The position numbers were made by a program, and so were the translations under genes. A stretch of 64,000 nucleotides of DNA from Photobacterium damselae (GTDB lineage: Bacteria > Pseudomonadota > Gammaproteobacteria > Enterobacterales > Vibrionaceae), in assembly GCF_003026815.1 (NCBI RefSeq), contig NZ_PYOG01000010.1, positions 1 to 64,000 on the forward strand, in the 5' to 3' direction. Below are positions 24,160-32,196 of the stretch, in pieces (position 1 is the stretch's first letter; the number at the start of each line of letters is the position of its first letter). Below the pieces are notes generated by a model, which saw only the letters and a list, made by a program, of their open reading frames with translations, was not told where the DNA came from and did not search any database.

Positions 24160-26118
24160 ATGAAGAAAACCACACGTACGCCTTTTCGAGATCATACTGC
24201 TGAAGTCCGACTTTTTGGCCGAAGAGCCATTTTCTCTTTCGCGGCAATCATTATTTTAATGGGAGTCTTGATTGGTAACTTGTATCATCTACAAGTTCAA
24301 GACTATAGCGCATATAAAGCACGCTCAAATGATAACCGCATTAAAATCATTCCTGTTGCACCTAACCGGGGGCGAATTTTTGACCGTAATGGTGTTTTGC
24401 TCGCAGAGAATGTACCTATCTATTCCTTGGATCTTTACCCATCAAAAATGAAAGATCTTAAGCAGACATTAGCAGGACTTCAAAAGCTGTTAGGGATAAC
24501 AGATGAACAAATCGCCGCTTTCTATAAAGAGAAACGTCATACCAGTCACTACAAGCCAGTTACATTAATTGAGCAGATGACAGAGACACAAGTGGCAGAA
24601 TTTTCTGTTAACGAATTCCATTATCCTGGTGTTGATGTTGACGCATATTTAGAACGTTATTACCCATATGGCGCACAATTAACGCACGTACTTGGCTATG
24701 TTGCAAAAATTAATGATAGAGATATTCAGCGCTTAAAAGACGAAGGGGTATACAGTAACTATAAAGCAACCCATACGATCGGAAAGTTGGGTGTAGAGCG
24801 TTACTATGAAAGTCTTCTTCACGGTAAATCTGGCTATGAAAAAGTCGAAGTGGACAGTCGTGGTCGTGTTGTTCGAACGTTGTCTTATGTTCCTCCTGTA
24901 TCGGGTAAAGATATTATGCTCAATATCGACCTTGGCTTACAGGAATACGCCAATCAATTACTGACACAGCAAGTAAAAGATCCTGTTACTGGAAAAATGG
25001 TAACGAAACCTCGCCGTGGTTCGATTGTTGTTCTTGATCCTAAGGATAACTCGGTGCTGGCTATGGCATCGAGTCCTAGTTACGATCCTAATTTGTTTGT
25101 ACATGGAATCTCGTCTAAAAATTATCGAGCACTATTAAATAACCCTGATCACCCGTTGCTGAACCGAGCCACACTTGGTGTTTATCCTCCAGGCTCTACA
25201 GTTAAACCTGAAATTGCAGTAGCGGCACTAACAACTGGGGTAATTACGCCCCAAACGACCTATGATTTCCCTGGCTGGTGGCAGATCCCTAACGCGAAAA
25301 CCACACGAAAATTCCGAGATGATGTGCGCTGGGGTCATGGTCGCGTAAACATTTATAAAGCCATTGAAGAGTCGGTTGATACTTTCTTCTATCAGGTTGC
25401 TTATGATATGGGGATAGACCGATTATCCACTTGGATGAAAAAATTTGGTTATGGTCAACCAACCGGTATTGATATTCGTGAAGAGACCAACGGAAATATG
25501 CCAACCCGAGAGTGGAAACATGCTCGTTTTAAGGTGCCATGGTATCAAGGTGATACGATTCCTGTTGGTATCGGACAAGGCTATTGGACAGCAACACCAA
25601 TGCAGATTGCAAAAGCCGCGTCAGTTATTGCCGAAAGTGGTGTTGAGCATCGGCCACATCTTCTAAAAGGAATTGTGGAAGAGAATGATAAAGTTGATGA
25701 TGCAGAGTTCCCTGATTTTCCAAAAGTGGCTGCGCCTAAACAAAATTGGCAGATTGCTCAAGAGGGGATGCATCTGGTAACTGTAAGTGGTACAGCAAGA
25801 AGTATATTTAAGAATGTTGCTTATCCCGTTGCTGGTAAAACAGGTACCAGTCAGGTATTTACTTTGGCCGATAACCAGAATTACAACGCGAAAGATATTG
25901 CTGAACATCTACGAGATCACGCTTTATTTGTTGGATTTGCTCCTGTTCAGAACCCTAAGGTATTAGTTGCAACCGTGCTGGAAAATGGTGGTTGGGGTAA
26001 AAATGCGGCACCACTGGCTAAGAAGATTATGGATTACGTGTTGTTAAAACCAACATTAAATCCAGCATCATCTGAGAACACTGCGAACGATAAATCCATG
26101 AAAACGACCACGAGTTGA
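24160..26118 (+). CDS. mrdA: Penicillin-binding protein 2 (peptidoglycan transpeptidase), stand-alone copy
   Basis: A 652-residue class B PBP2. N-terminal PFRDHTAEVRLFGRR and one membrane anchor (residues 22-45), then the dimerisation domain (APNRGRIFDRNG, LENVP-type) and transpeptidase with SxxK at Ser 346 (PPGSTVKPE), the second motif in ESVDTFFYQVAYDMGID and KTG at 560 (AGKTGTSQVF; E. coli PBP2 has KSG). PBP2 cross-links side-wall peptidoglycan with RodA in the elongasome. Here rodA, rlmH and the rest of the usual mrd cluster are absent, so it is probably a second paralogue. No clear ribosome binding site is visible before 24160. Confidence 0.9.
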   Translation: MKKTTRTPFRDHTAEVRLFGRRAIFSFAAIIILMGVLIGNLYHLQVQDYSAYKARSNDNRIKIIPVAPNRGRIFDRNGVLLAENVPIYSLDLYPSKMKDLKQTLAGLQKLLGITDEQIAAFYKEKRHTSHYKPVTLIEQMTETQVAEFSVNEFHYPGVDVDAYLERYYPYGAQLTHVLGYVAKINDRDIQRLKDEGVYSNYKATHTIGKLGVERYYESLLHGKSGYEKVEVDSRGRVVRTLSYVPPVSGKDIMLNIDLGLQEYANQLLTQQVKDPVTGKMVTKPRRGSIVVLDPKDNSVLAMASSPSYDPNLFVHGISSKNYRALLNNPDHPLLNRATLGVYPPGSTVKPEIAVAALTTGVITPQTTYDFPGWWQIPNAKTTRKFRDDVRWGHGRVNIYKAIEESVDTFFYQVAYDMGIDRLSTWMKKFGYGQPTGIDIREETNGNMPTREWKHARFKVPWYQGDTIPVGIGQGYWTATPMQIAKAASVIAESGVEHRPHLLKGIVEENDKVDDAEFPDFPKVAAPKQNWQIAQEGMHLVTVSGTARSIFKNVAYPVAGKTGTSQVFTLADNQNYNAKDIAEHLRDHALFVGFAPVQNPKVLVATVLENGGWGKNAAPLAKKIMDYVLLKPTLNPASSENTANDKSMKTTTS

Positions 26119-26161
26119 TCCAGTTCACTGTATTTCATGCAATTTATTGTCCTTTCTCATG

Positions 26162-26201
26162 AAGTAACTACAATGCGCACACGTTTACGTTGTAGTTACT
26201 T
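26162..26201. terminator. Bidirectional terminator between PBP2 and the SDR gene
   Basis: A 12-bp perfect stem (AAGTAACTACAA/TTGTAGTTACTT) with a 16-nt loop, located between convergent stops at 26118 and 26202. Confidence 0.75.
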
Positions 26202-26924
26202 TTACCAAGGTAAAACCTCTCCATTATAATCAATAAAAGTTCCGCTCTGTTTCGAGTTTATGCGCTGTAATTGTGTAATGATGGCAGCGGCTGTTTCTGT
26301 GCTCGTACGTAATTGGCCCGGTGGAATATTGGCTTGAAAGGGCTCTGAAAGTGAAGTTTTTGTTGTTCCTGGATGGATTACAAAAATGCATGCATCGGGG
26401 ATCGTTCTTTGCCATTCAATTGCTATCGTTTTTATGGCCATATTCAGTGCCGCTTTTGAGCAACGATAGCTAATCCATCCACCTAAGTGATTGTCTTCAA
26501 TACTGCCCACTTTCGCTGATAGAGTACAAAAGCGAGGTGTTGCCGAGCGTTTTAAGTGATGTTCGAAATGTTTGGCGATTAATATACTGGGTAAAGCATT
26601 CGTTTGGATCACAGTTAAAAAATGAGAACTATTTAATTGAGATAATGCTTTTTCAGGAACTAAAGCAAGATCTGTATTATGCAGTAAACCAACAGTATTA
26701 ATGATGATATCAACTTGAGATAGCGACTGACTCAGTTGTGCTATCTGTGATTCTTTTGTGAGATCCAGTTGAGTCCAATGCAGTTGTGGTGAAGATAAAC
26801 ATAACTTTGTGGGATCGGCAAGATGATAGGTCGCCCATATTTGATGTTTAGCTGGCATCATCAATATGTGCTTAATCAGTGCTTGGCCAATGCCTCCTGA
26901 CCCTCCGAGTATCAGTATATTCAT
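26202..26924 (-). CDS. Short-chain dehydrogenase/reductase (C-factor-like SDR)
   Basis: A 240-residue SDR oxidoreductase. The NAD(P)-binding Rossmann motif GGSGGIG is at residues 7-13, the NTVG (for NNAG) motif near 77, the catalytic Ser in CTLSAKVGS near 134 and YRCSKAAL (YxxxK) near 153. It resembles CsgA-type or YciK-like SDRs found in many marine gammaproteobacteria; the substrate is unknown. The product looks cytosolic. The gene is preceded by the dispersed palindromic element at 26973-27024 and ends at the shared terminator at 26162-26201. Confidence 0.9.
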   Translation of the reverse strand: MNILILGGSGGIGQALIKHILMMPAKHQIWATYHLADPTKLCLSSPQLHWTQLDLTKESQIAQLSQSLSQVDIIINTVGLLHNTDLALVPEKALSQLNSSHFLTVIQTNALPSILIAKHFEHHLKRSATPRFCTLSAKVGSIEDNHLGGWISYRCSKAALNMAIKTIAIEWQRTIPDACIFVIHPGTTKTSLSEPFQANIPPGQLRTSTETAAAIITQLQRINSKQSGTFIDYNGEVLPW

Positions 26925-26972
26925 ACTTAGCTTTCCTTTTCCTAACTAATCTAAATATAGATAATAGCTAGT

Positions 26973-27024
26973 ATATATACCCAGGTAACATCAGGTTACG
27001 AATCAAGTCCCTTGGGTATATATG
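26973..27024. repeat. Dispersed palindromic element, copy 2
   Basis: The arms ATATATACCCA (26973-26983) and TGGGTATATAT (27014-27024) pair perfectly over 11 bases, and the next bases (GGTAAC against CAAGTCCC) continue the similarity with copies at 12416-12480 and 40052-40088. It lies between the PH-domain gene and the SDR gene, both on the minus strand. Confidence 0.6.
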
Positions 27025-27063
27025 AAATAACTCAGGTATAAACTGGAAAGCTAATTTATTTCT

Positions 27064-27444
27064 TTATTTACCTGCAATCTTGGCAGCCAGTAATCCTTGC
27101 ATAGTGTAGATATTGGTTTTACCGTTAAACTCTAGGCTAATTGGATCATGCTGACCTGAAATCCATAGCTTAAGTTCAGCATCCATATCAAAGTGACCTT
27201 TGGACTCAACAGTAAACATCGTAATTGATTTGTAAGGAATTGAACGATACTCGACTTTCTTACCTGTTAATCCTTGCTTATCAATCAATAGCAAGCGGTT
27301 ATCGGTAAGTACTATCATGTCTCGGATCAGTTTATATGCAAGCTCAATCGTCTCATTTGGGCCTAAAATAGGCGCAAGATCTTCAGTTGCTTCGTTGAGA
27401 TCCATTGCGCCAGCATTGCCGAGTAAAGCGTCAAATAAACCCAT
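27064..27444 (-). CDS. Bacterial PH-domain protein (bPH_1 / DUF1696 type)
   Basis: A 126-residue soluble protein with the bacterial pleckstrin-homology fold of the DUF1696 type: ILGPNETIELAYKLIRDMIVLTDNRLLLIDKQG, then KKVEYRSIPYKSITMFTVES and LKLWISG. The LTDNRLLLIDKQGLTGKK stretch is the family hallmark. These domains form oligomers whose role is uncertain; membrane or stress functions are proposed. A GGGAAACAGGT ribosome-binding region precedes the start. Single gene. Confidence 0.85.
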   Translation of the reverse strand: MGLFDALLGNAGAMDLNEATEDLAPILGPNETIELAYKLIRDMIVLTDNRLLLIDKQGLTGKKVEYRSIPYKSITMFTVESKGHFDMDAELKLWISGQHDPISLEFNGKTNIYTMQGLLAAKIAGK

Positions 27445-27604
27445 ACCTGTTTCCCTTTATGATTAATATTGAAATTATACCTAAGCCATTTGTTGACCCG
27501 GTAGTTTTCTGTTACTTAATTTTACGCATCTTACAATTAAACATTGTTTTTATAAAGGTGAAACAGTCAAAAGAGTCATCAATATTGAGTCTGCATCTCA
27601 GAAA

Positions 27605-27757
27605 TTATTTCTTATGTTTGAAAAGTGAACAAACATTCTTAAATATTAATGCTGAGGTAAGAAAAATAGGCAGAGATATCATTAAAATCAAAGCAATGGC
27701 CTCAACATTTAGAAATATAAAAGATTTCAAAACGGTAGGGTTAGTGAGATCTAACAT
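27605..27757 (-). CDS. Small single-pass membrane protein (50 residues)
   Basis: A 51-codon frame, ATG at 27757 to TAA at 27605. It has a good ribosome binding site (GGAG, 6 bases before the ATG). The protein begins MLDLTNPTVLKSFIFLN, has one hydrophobic helix of about 20 residues (AIALILMISLPIFLTSALIF) and a basic tail NVCSLFKHKK, so a cytoplasmic C-terminus is likely. The site, topology and clean frame in AT-rich DNA argue that it is real. Function unknown; small membrane proteins of this kind often regulate a larger membrane protein. It lies in the 400-base gap between the PH-domain gene and the DNA ligase gene. Confidence 0.6.
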   Translation of the reverse strand: MLDLTNPTVLKSFIFLNVEAIALILMISLPIFLTSALIFKNVCSLFKHKK

Positions 27758-27845
27758 ACAAAACTCCAAACTTGTATTTTTAATGTATGTTAAGGTTTGC
27801 TTTAGATAATAGCAAGATTCCTAATTCATAAATGTGTCCAATGTA

Positions 27846-28757
27846 TTAAGAATCAGGATTGTTTCTGATACGAACAAAGCGTGCAAATCGAGGCAGTCCT
27901 TTATTGGTATAACCATTGAATCGATATTGAATGGTTGAACCGATAGGAGGAGGCGAAATTCTTTGTGTGTCTTTGAAACCTGAGCCAATTTTGAAAATTT
28001 GATTATCGATAGTACGAACCCATACTGCTCCAAGCATGCCTTGGTATTTACCTTTGCCTTCCTCGTATCCGATAATAACAGCCTCTGCATCTTGATGCTT
28101 CTTTAGTTTAAGTAATTGTTTTGTTCGTCCATTGGTGTAGAAATTATTTTTATGATGAAGCATTAGTCCCTCACCAGATTCGTTCTCTATAATTTCTAAC
28201 CATTGCTCTAATTGAGCTAAAGAACTTATTTCTGATTGTTCAACAACGCGAATGAACGTCGGATCGAGCTGTTTACTTATACGTAAAAGCTCTTGGTAGC
28301 GTTCCGAAAATGGAATAGTGATACTGGGCAAATCAAACAACATATATCGGACTTGTTGCCATTGAATGGAATTGGGTTTCGCATCGAGTACTATTTGACT
28401 GAGTTCTTGAAAATGATCTCGTCCTAACCACAGCTCTCCATCAAGTGGTATGGAGGGGAGTTTAGATAAAAACCATGACGGAGCCGATATCGGATTACCT
28501 GAACGGGTTAGCAATTCTTTTCCTGTCCATATAGCTCGGATTCCATCTAATTTTTCCGATACTAAATAGTCAGTGATCGGGAAATTATTTGTTGTATCGA
28601 CTTGGTTTTCTAGGGCAATTAGAGCCGTTAAGTGTTCAATCGTGAAACTACTGGCTTTCATGGAGTCAAGCTCTGTCGTAAATGCAGAGGTACTAAAAAG
28701 TAGACTGATAGAAGCTGCAACCGCGGTCAGATGGTTTGTATGATATAGCAAGGACAT
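27846..28757 (-). CDS. ATP-dependent DNA ligase with signal peptide (LigE-like)
   Basis: About 303 residues. An N-terminal hydrophobic signal (HLTAVAASISLLFSTSAFT) predicts export to the periplasm. The nucleotidyltransferase core shows the adenylated Lys in SEKLDGIRAIW (Lys near 69), LDGELWLG, EGLMLHH (motif IV) and LLKLKKHQDAEAVIIGY (motif V), followed by an OB domain (GMLGAVWV, FKIGSGF). There are no extra domains, as in the minimal LigE enzymes of Vibrio, Haemophilus and Neisseria, thought to act on DNA outside the cytoplasm, possibly in transformation or biofilm DNA. ATG 28757 is chosen over TTG 28763. Confidence 0.87.
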   Translation of the reverse strand: MSLLYHTNHLTAVAASISLLFSTSAFTTELDSMKASSFTIEHLTALIALENQVDTTNNFPITDYLVSEKLDGIRAIWTGKELLTRSGNPISAPSWFLSKLPSIPLDGELWLGRDHFQELSQIVLDAKPNSIQWQQVRYMLFDLPSITIPFSERYQELLRISKQLDPTFIRVVEQSEISSLAQLEQWLEIIENESGEGLMLHHKNNFYTNGRTKQLLKLKKHQDAEAVIIGYEEGKGKYQGMLGAVWVRTIDNQIFKIGSGFKDTQRISPPPIGSTIQYRFNGYTNKGLPRFARFVRIRNNPDS

Positions 28758-29022
28758 AGTCAATGAGTCTTAATCAATTTGAATGGTATGGCAGCATACA
28801 AAATTGATATAGCTAACACATTGAACTTGATGCTATTGATTGAGTTATGAAACACAAACATGAATTTTGATTCGGGACGTTGCGTAAATCATGTGATATT
28901 TTTCTCATATATCCTATGCATCTGGATAGTATTAATAAAAGACTGTTTTAAACTCATAATATTGCTTAATTTAAGTTACAATTTTATCAATTTTTGACTT
29001 AATATCGATATCACACATTAGT
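28758..29022. promoter_or_regulatory. AT-rich divergent region with a possible CRP site (28892-28907)
   Basis: The sequence TGTGA-TATTTT-TCTCA at 28892-28907 matches the CRP half-site spacing TGTGA-N6-TCACA with one mismatch. It lies about 115 bases before the PTS IIC-like gene at 29023, where cAMP-CRP control would make sense. The match is weak in the outer bases, so this is a suggestion only. Confidence 0.3.
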
Positions 29023-30078
29023 ATGCAATCAATAAATACCCATCCTCCCCATCACCGAATCTCCTCATTTTTAAAACAAAAGAACATCTCATTATCAGCA
29101 AAAGTCTATTTAGTTGATGTTATGAGTTACATGGCATTAGGGCTTTTCTCCTCATTACTGATTGGTTCTATTTTTAACTCAATTGGGGTGAAATTTGATA
29201 TTCCTTTGTTTACCGATACGTTGTGGCCTCTAGCCAAGCAAATGACGGGACCCGCAATTGGTGTGGCTGTTGCGTATGCACTTCAAGCTCCGCCATTAGT
29301 ACTATTCTCAAGCGTTATCAGTGGTGCAGCAGGGGCTATGTTAGGTGGTCCAGTTGGTGCTTATGTGGCGGCTTTAATTGCAGCTGAAAGCGGTAAATTG
29401 GTTGCTGGTTCAACTAAGGTTGATATTTTGATTACACCTGCGGTTACCATTATTACGGGTATTTTAGTGGGTAACTTCATTGGTCCTCATGTTAATTGGT
29501 TGATGTCGTCTTTAGGTGATTTAATTATGGCGGCAACTCAACTTCAACCTATAGTAATGGGGGCTCTGGTTGCGGTATTAATGGGGATGGCGTTAACGTT
29601 ACCAATCAGCAGCGCAGCTATTGCAATTATGTTGAGTTTGAATGGTATTTCAGCTGGTGCTGCAACAGTTGGTTGTGCAACACAGATGGTCGGCTTTGCT
29701 GTGATGAGTTTTCGTGAAAATGGTTGGGGTGGGTTAGTTGCTCAAGGGCTCGGAACATCGATGCTGCAAATGCCAAATATCATTCGAAATTATAAAATTT
29801 GGCTGCCTACTATTATAACTTCTGCAATCCTTGGCCCTATTGCTACCACTGTTTTTGAGTTACAAAATACACCACTAGGAGCCGGAATGGGGACCTCCGG
29901 TTTTGTCGGTCAGATTCAAACCGTTATTGCAATGGATAATACACCGGCCTTTACTCTGTATAGCTTGATCCTATTAATGCACTTTATTTTACCTGCAACT
30001 ATTACCCTCTTTTTTGCTGAGGTTATGCGCAATAAAGGGTGGATAAAGCCAGGTGATCTAACATTAACGTTGAAATAG
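29023..30078 (+). CDS. PTS IIC-like membrane permease (PTS_EIIC_2 / PfoR type)
   Basis: A 351-residue membrane protein with about nine hydrophobic segments. It matches the EIIC_2 family (PF13303): SYMALGLFSSLLIGSIFN near residue 42, then LAKQMTGPAIGVAVAYALQAPPLV, GPVGAYVAALIAAE, KVDILITPAVTIITG, LPISSAAIAI, and C-terminal MGTSGFVGQIQT. In classical PTS such proteins carry sugar across the membrane with IIA/IIB partners, but members of this branch (PfoR, YcgQ-like) usually stand alone and their substrate is unknown. No IIA or IIB gene is near. It has no strong ribosome binding site at 29023. Confidence 0.85.
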   Translation: MQSINTHPPHHRISSFLKQKNISLSAKVYLVDVMSYMALGLFSSLLIGSIFNSIGVKFDIPLFTDTLWPLAKQMTGPAIGVAVAYALQAPPLVLFSSVISGAAGAMLGGPVGAYVAALIAAESGKLVAGSTKVDILITPAVTIITGILVGNFIGPHVNWLMSSLGDLIMAATQLQPIVMGALVAVLMGMALTLPISSAAIAIMLSLNGISAGAATVGCATQMVGFAVMSFRENGWGGLVAQGLGTSMLQMPNIIRNYKIWLPTIITSAILGPIATTVFELQNTPLGAGMGTSGFVGQIQTVIAMDNTPAFTLYSLILLMHFILPATITLFFAEVMRNKGWIKPGDLTLTLK

Positions 30079-30082
30079 CCAG

Positions 30083-30604
30083 TTAGTGATTATTTTTTAC
30101 CATCTGTATGGTTGTAGATGGCGGCAGATTGGAGCAAAGAAAGAAAGCTTCAGCCTGACGTTTATCTGCAACAAAGGTAAAGGGATGATCCAATTCTGCT
30201 AACTGTAATCGTGTTTTAAATCCATTGCGTTTGAAACTGGATAAGAACTCATCTAATGCATTGTTTTTATTAACCAATGTTGTTTGGTAAATAGCATTGG
30301 TGTCACTTAATCGTTTATATAAATTGTGATCGGCTAGATAGGTTTTTTCTGCGTAGGAAGCTGTATTACCTATGGTTGATGAACTCAGTAATGATCGCTT
30401 AGGTGGATTGACATTTTCTTGATGATAAATACGTATCTTATAATCAGAGGTTTTGTTGGTGGTAATGGTCAGAACAGTATTTTTTTGATGCTGTTCTTCT
30501 TGAATATTTAGACGACAAAGCGTGTCATCAGAGTGAAATGATGAATTTTCTAACAGCGGCAAAGAAAACGCAGAAACAGTCAATAGTATTAAAGATGAGA
30601 TCAT
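30083..30604 (-). CDS. Exported protein of unknown function
   Basis: A 173-residue protein with an N-terminal hydrophobic signal (ISSLILLTVSAFSLPLLE), mostly beta-strand-like afterwards (VLTITTNKTSDYKIRIYH; TRLQLAELDHPFTFVADKRQAEAFFLC). One C-terminal Cys and one near 33 (DTLCRLN) could pair. No family recognised. It runs convergent to the PTS IIC-like gene, ending 5 bases from that stop, with no terminator between. Probably periplasmic. Confidence 0.62.
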   Translation of the reverse strand: MISSLILLTVSAFSLPLLENSSFHSDDTLCRLNIQEEQHQKNTVLTITTNKTSDYKIRIYHQENVNPPKRSLLSSSTIGNTASYAEKTYLADHNLYKRLSDTNAIYQTTLVNKNNALDEFLSSFKRNGFKTRLQLAELDHPFTFVADKRQAEAFFLCSNLPPSTTIQMVKNNH

Positions 30605-30841
30605 TATTTTATGCCTTTATTTAATCTGCAACGTATTTTGCAAGTTGTTGCAATGTGCCATACAAAAATAGTATTTGCGGGTTCAACCGATACCAAAGTT
30701 CTTAGGTATAAAAGGCCATGCACACACTGTGCCGATAAAACGAAGGCTTTCTTCTTATATTTTCCGATAGCATGAAGTCTGTTAGAATATTTTAAATATC
30801 AGATTATTAGTAAAAATATACTCATGGGTAAGGATTAGGTC

Positions 30842-31507
30842 ATGAAAGACTCATTAAAGAACTGGATGTTACCCCTTTTGGTCGGTGTGTTATTGGGTAG
30901 TGGTAGTGCTTCTGGTTATTTTTTATATCAGCAGCAAGGTCATGACGCTCATAGCCAAAAATTAGAACAACAAATTCAGCTAGAGCAACAAAAACAGCTG
31001 CAACAACAGCAAGAATTTACAGAAGATCTTGCAAATAAAACATCACAATTCGAGCAATTAGTTGCCAAGCTTAATGATGAGTTAAAAGAGCAAAAAGAGT
31101 CTAGTGATAGAGAGTTAGCAAAGTTGCAGCAAAAAATCACTTCGTTACAACAATCGACACAAAAATTAACGGTGACAAAAAAGAAACTTGATACACGAGT
31201 AGTACAATTAAAAACAGAAACCAAGCAGCAACAGCATGTTATATCTAACTCTCAAGCTCTGTTTACTGAAAAAGCCAATTTACAGGGTGAGTTAACACAA
31301 ATTAAAAGCCAAATTACTCAGTTAAAAGGTCCTTTGGCAAAACAAAAGAAAGCGTGTGATGAGTTTAAATCAGGAACAAGCTGGAACTGGGTATCGCAAG
31401 CTGATTGCGACAAATATAATACGATGAATAAAGAAGTGGTCGCTTTAGAGCAGAAGTCTACATTAATCTCTAATCGCCTTGAACAGCTAGAAAAGTTGAC
31501 AAAATAA
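30842..31507 (+). CDS. Membrane-anchored coiled-coil protein
   Basis: A 221-residue protein: a basic start (MKDSLKNW), one signal-anchor helix (MLPLLVGVLLGSGSASGYFLY, residues 9-29), then a long Gln/Lys/Glu-rich coiled coil (about 35-180) with regular heptads (LEQQIQLEQQKQLQQQ; LNDELKEQKESSDRELAKLQQKITSLQQ). The C-terminus has a CDEFKSGTSWNWVSQADCDKY Cys pair, which is likely disulfide-bonded in the periplasm, then another helix. I recognise no family; its form suits a spacer or scaffold in the periplasm. It has a terminator at 31536-31563. Confidence 0.68.
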   Translation: MKDSLKNWMLPLLVGVLLGSGSASGYFLYQQQGHDAHSQKLEQQIQLEQQKQLQQQQEFTEDLANKTSQFEQLVAKLNDELKEQKESSDRELAKLQQKITSLQQSTQKLTVTKKKLDTRVVQLKTETKQQQHVISNSQALFTEKANLQGELTQIKSQITQLKGPLAKQKKACDEFKSGTSWNWVSQADCDKYNTMNKEVVALEQKSTLISNRLEQLEKLTK

Positions 31508-31535
31508 CGCTGTTTCTTACATGCTTGTTATCATT

Positions 31536-31563
31536 AAAGTGGGCCAGTTAAGTCCGCTTTTTT
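31536..31563 (+). terminator. Intrinsic terminator after the coiled-coil gene
   Basis: A stem AAGTGGGC/GTCCGCTT (with two wobble pairs) and a 7-nt loop run into a T6 tract, 28 bases past the stop at 31507. Confidence 0.72.
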
Positions 31564-31657
31564 GTGACTTCAATGGCAGTATTTTAGTCAAGTAGGTGAC
31601 AGGCTATTCTTTACCATCTAAAAGATTACGGTCTAGTTTTAAGTTTGGTATGGCAGG

Positions 31658-32101
31658 ATGTCAGAGAAAAAAACACGGCAGTTAATTCAACTTTTTTATC
31701 GTGAGACTGAGCGCGTTAGGTTAATCGATTTAGATAATTTACCTGAGCTTGATGTTAAGCATCAGGATCATATGAATCAATGGTTAGAATCTAAGCGAAA
31801 CTTTTCATTAGAAGAAGTTTATCAACAAGTTTGGTTGAAAACCTGCAGTGCAGGATACATCACTGAGCTATACCTTCATGCCGATGGCTCTGTTGATGAA
31901 TATACTTTGTTTAATCGGCTTCATACACAAGGGTACTGGCAGCTTGTTGATGGGGTGATTGAAGTAACCATTTATAAGAATGACAATACATATCAGTTTG
32001 CCATTATTGCCAATCAATTTTCGAATATTCACTCAGCAATAGAGTATAAGAATCAACAGTTACATTCTTATCTTAAAGTTGCTCAGATAAAGCCTATTTG
32101 A
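31658..32101 (+). CDS. Conserved hypothetical protein
   Basis: A 147-residue soluble protein with no signal peptide, membrane segment or known motif that I can see. The N-terminal half is helical (TRQLIQLFYRETERVRLIDL ... LEEVYQQVWLK), the C-terminal half reads as beta strands (GYITELYLHADGSVDEY; GYWQLVDGVIEVTIYKNDNTYQFAIIANQ), which together resemble small alpha/beta domain proteins. It lies 95 bases ahead of the aspartoacylase-like gene on the same strand and could share a transcript, with the 11-bp hairpin at 32146-32179 in between. Confidence 0.65.
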   Translation: MSEKKTRQLIQLFYRETERVRLIDLDNLPELDVKHQDHMNQWLESKRNFSLEEVYQQVWLKTCSAGYITELYLHADGSVDEYTLFNRLHTQGYWQLVDGVIEVTIYKNDNTYQFAIIANQFSNIHSAIEYKNQQLHSYLKVAQIKPI

Positions 32102-32145
32102 TCATCGCATAATGGCTTGTTTAATTGATGGAATTGATATCTGAA

Positions 32146-32179
32146 ATTCAGTAGACTGATGAAAATTTGTCTACTGAAT
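32146..32179 (+). promoter_or_regulatory. Inverted repeat just upstream of the aspartoacylase-like gene
   Basis: Perfect 11-bp arms, ATTCAGTAGAC (32146-32156) and GTCTACTGAAT (32169-32179), with a 12-nt loop. The right arm ends 17 bases before the start codon at 32197 and directly touches the ribosome binding site. It has no T tail, so an operator or a leader hairpin is more likely than a plain terminator. Confidence 0.55.
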
Positions 32180-32196
32180 TATCAAGGATTGATTAC

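Noticed and set aside
27405-27809. Open frame of 134 codons on the plus strand
   Set aside because: It begins within the opposite-strand PH-domain gene, has odd, low-quality composition and no ribosome site. The 50-residue gene on the other strand (27605-27757) explains the region better.
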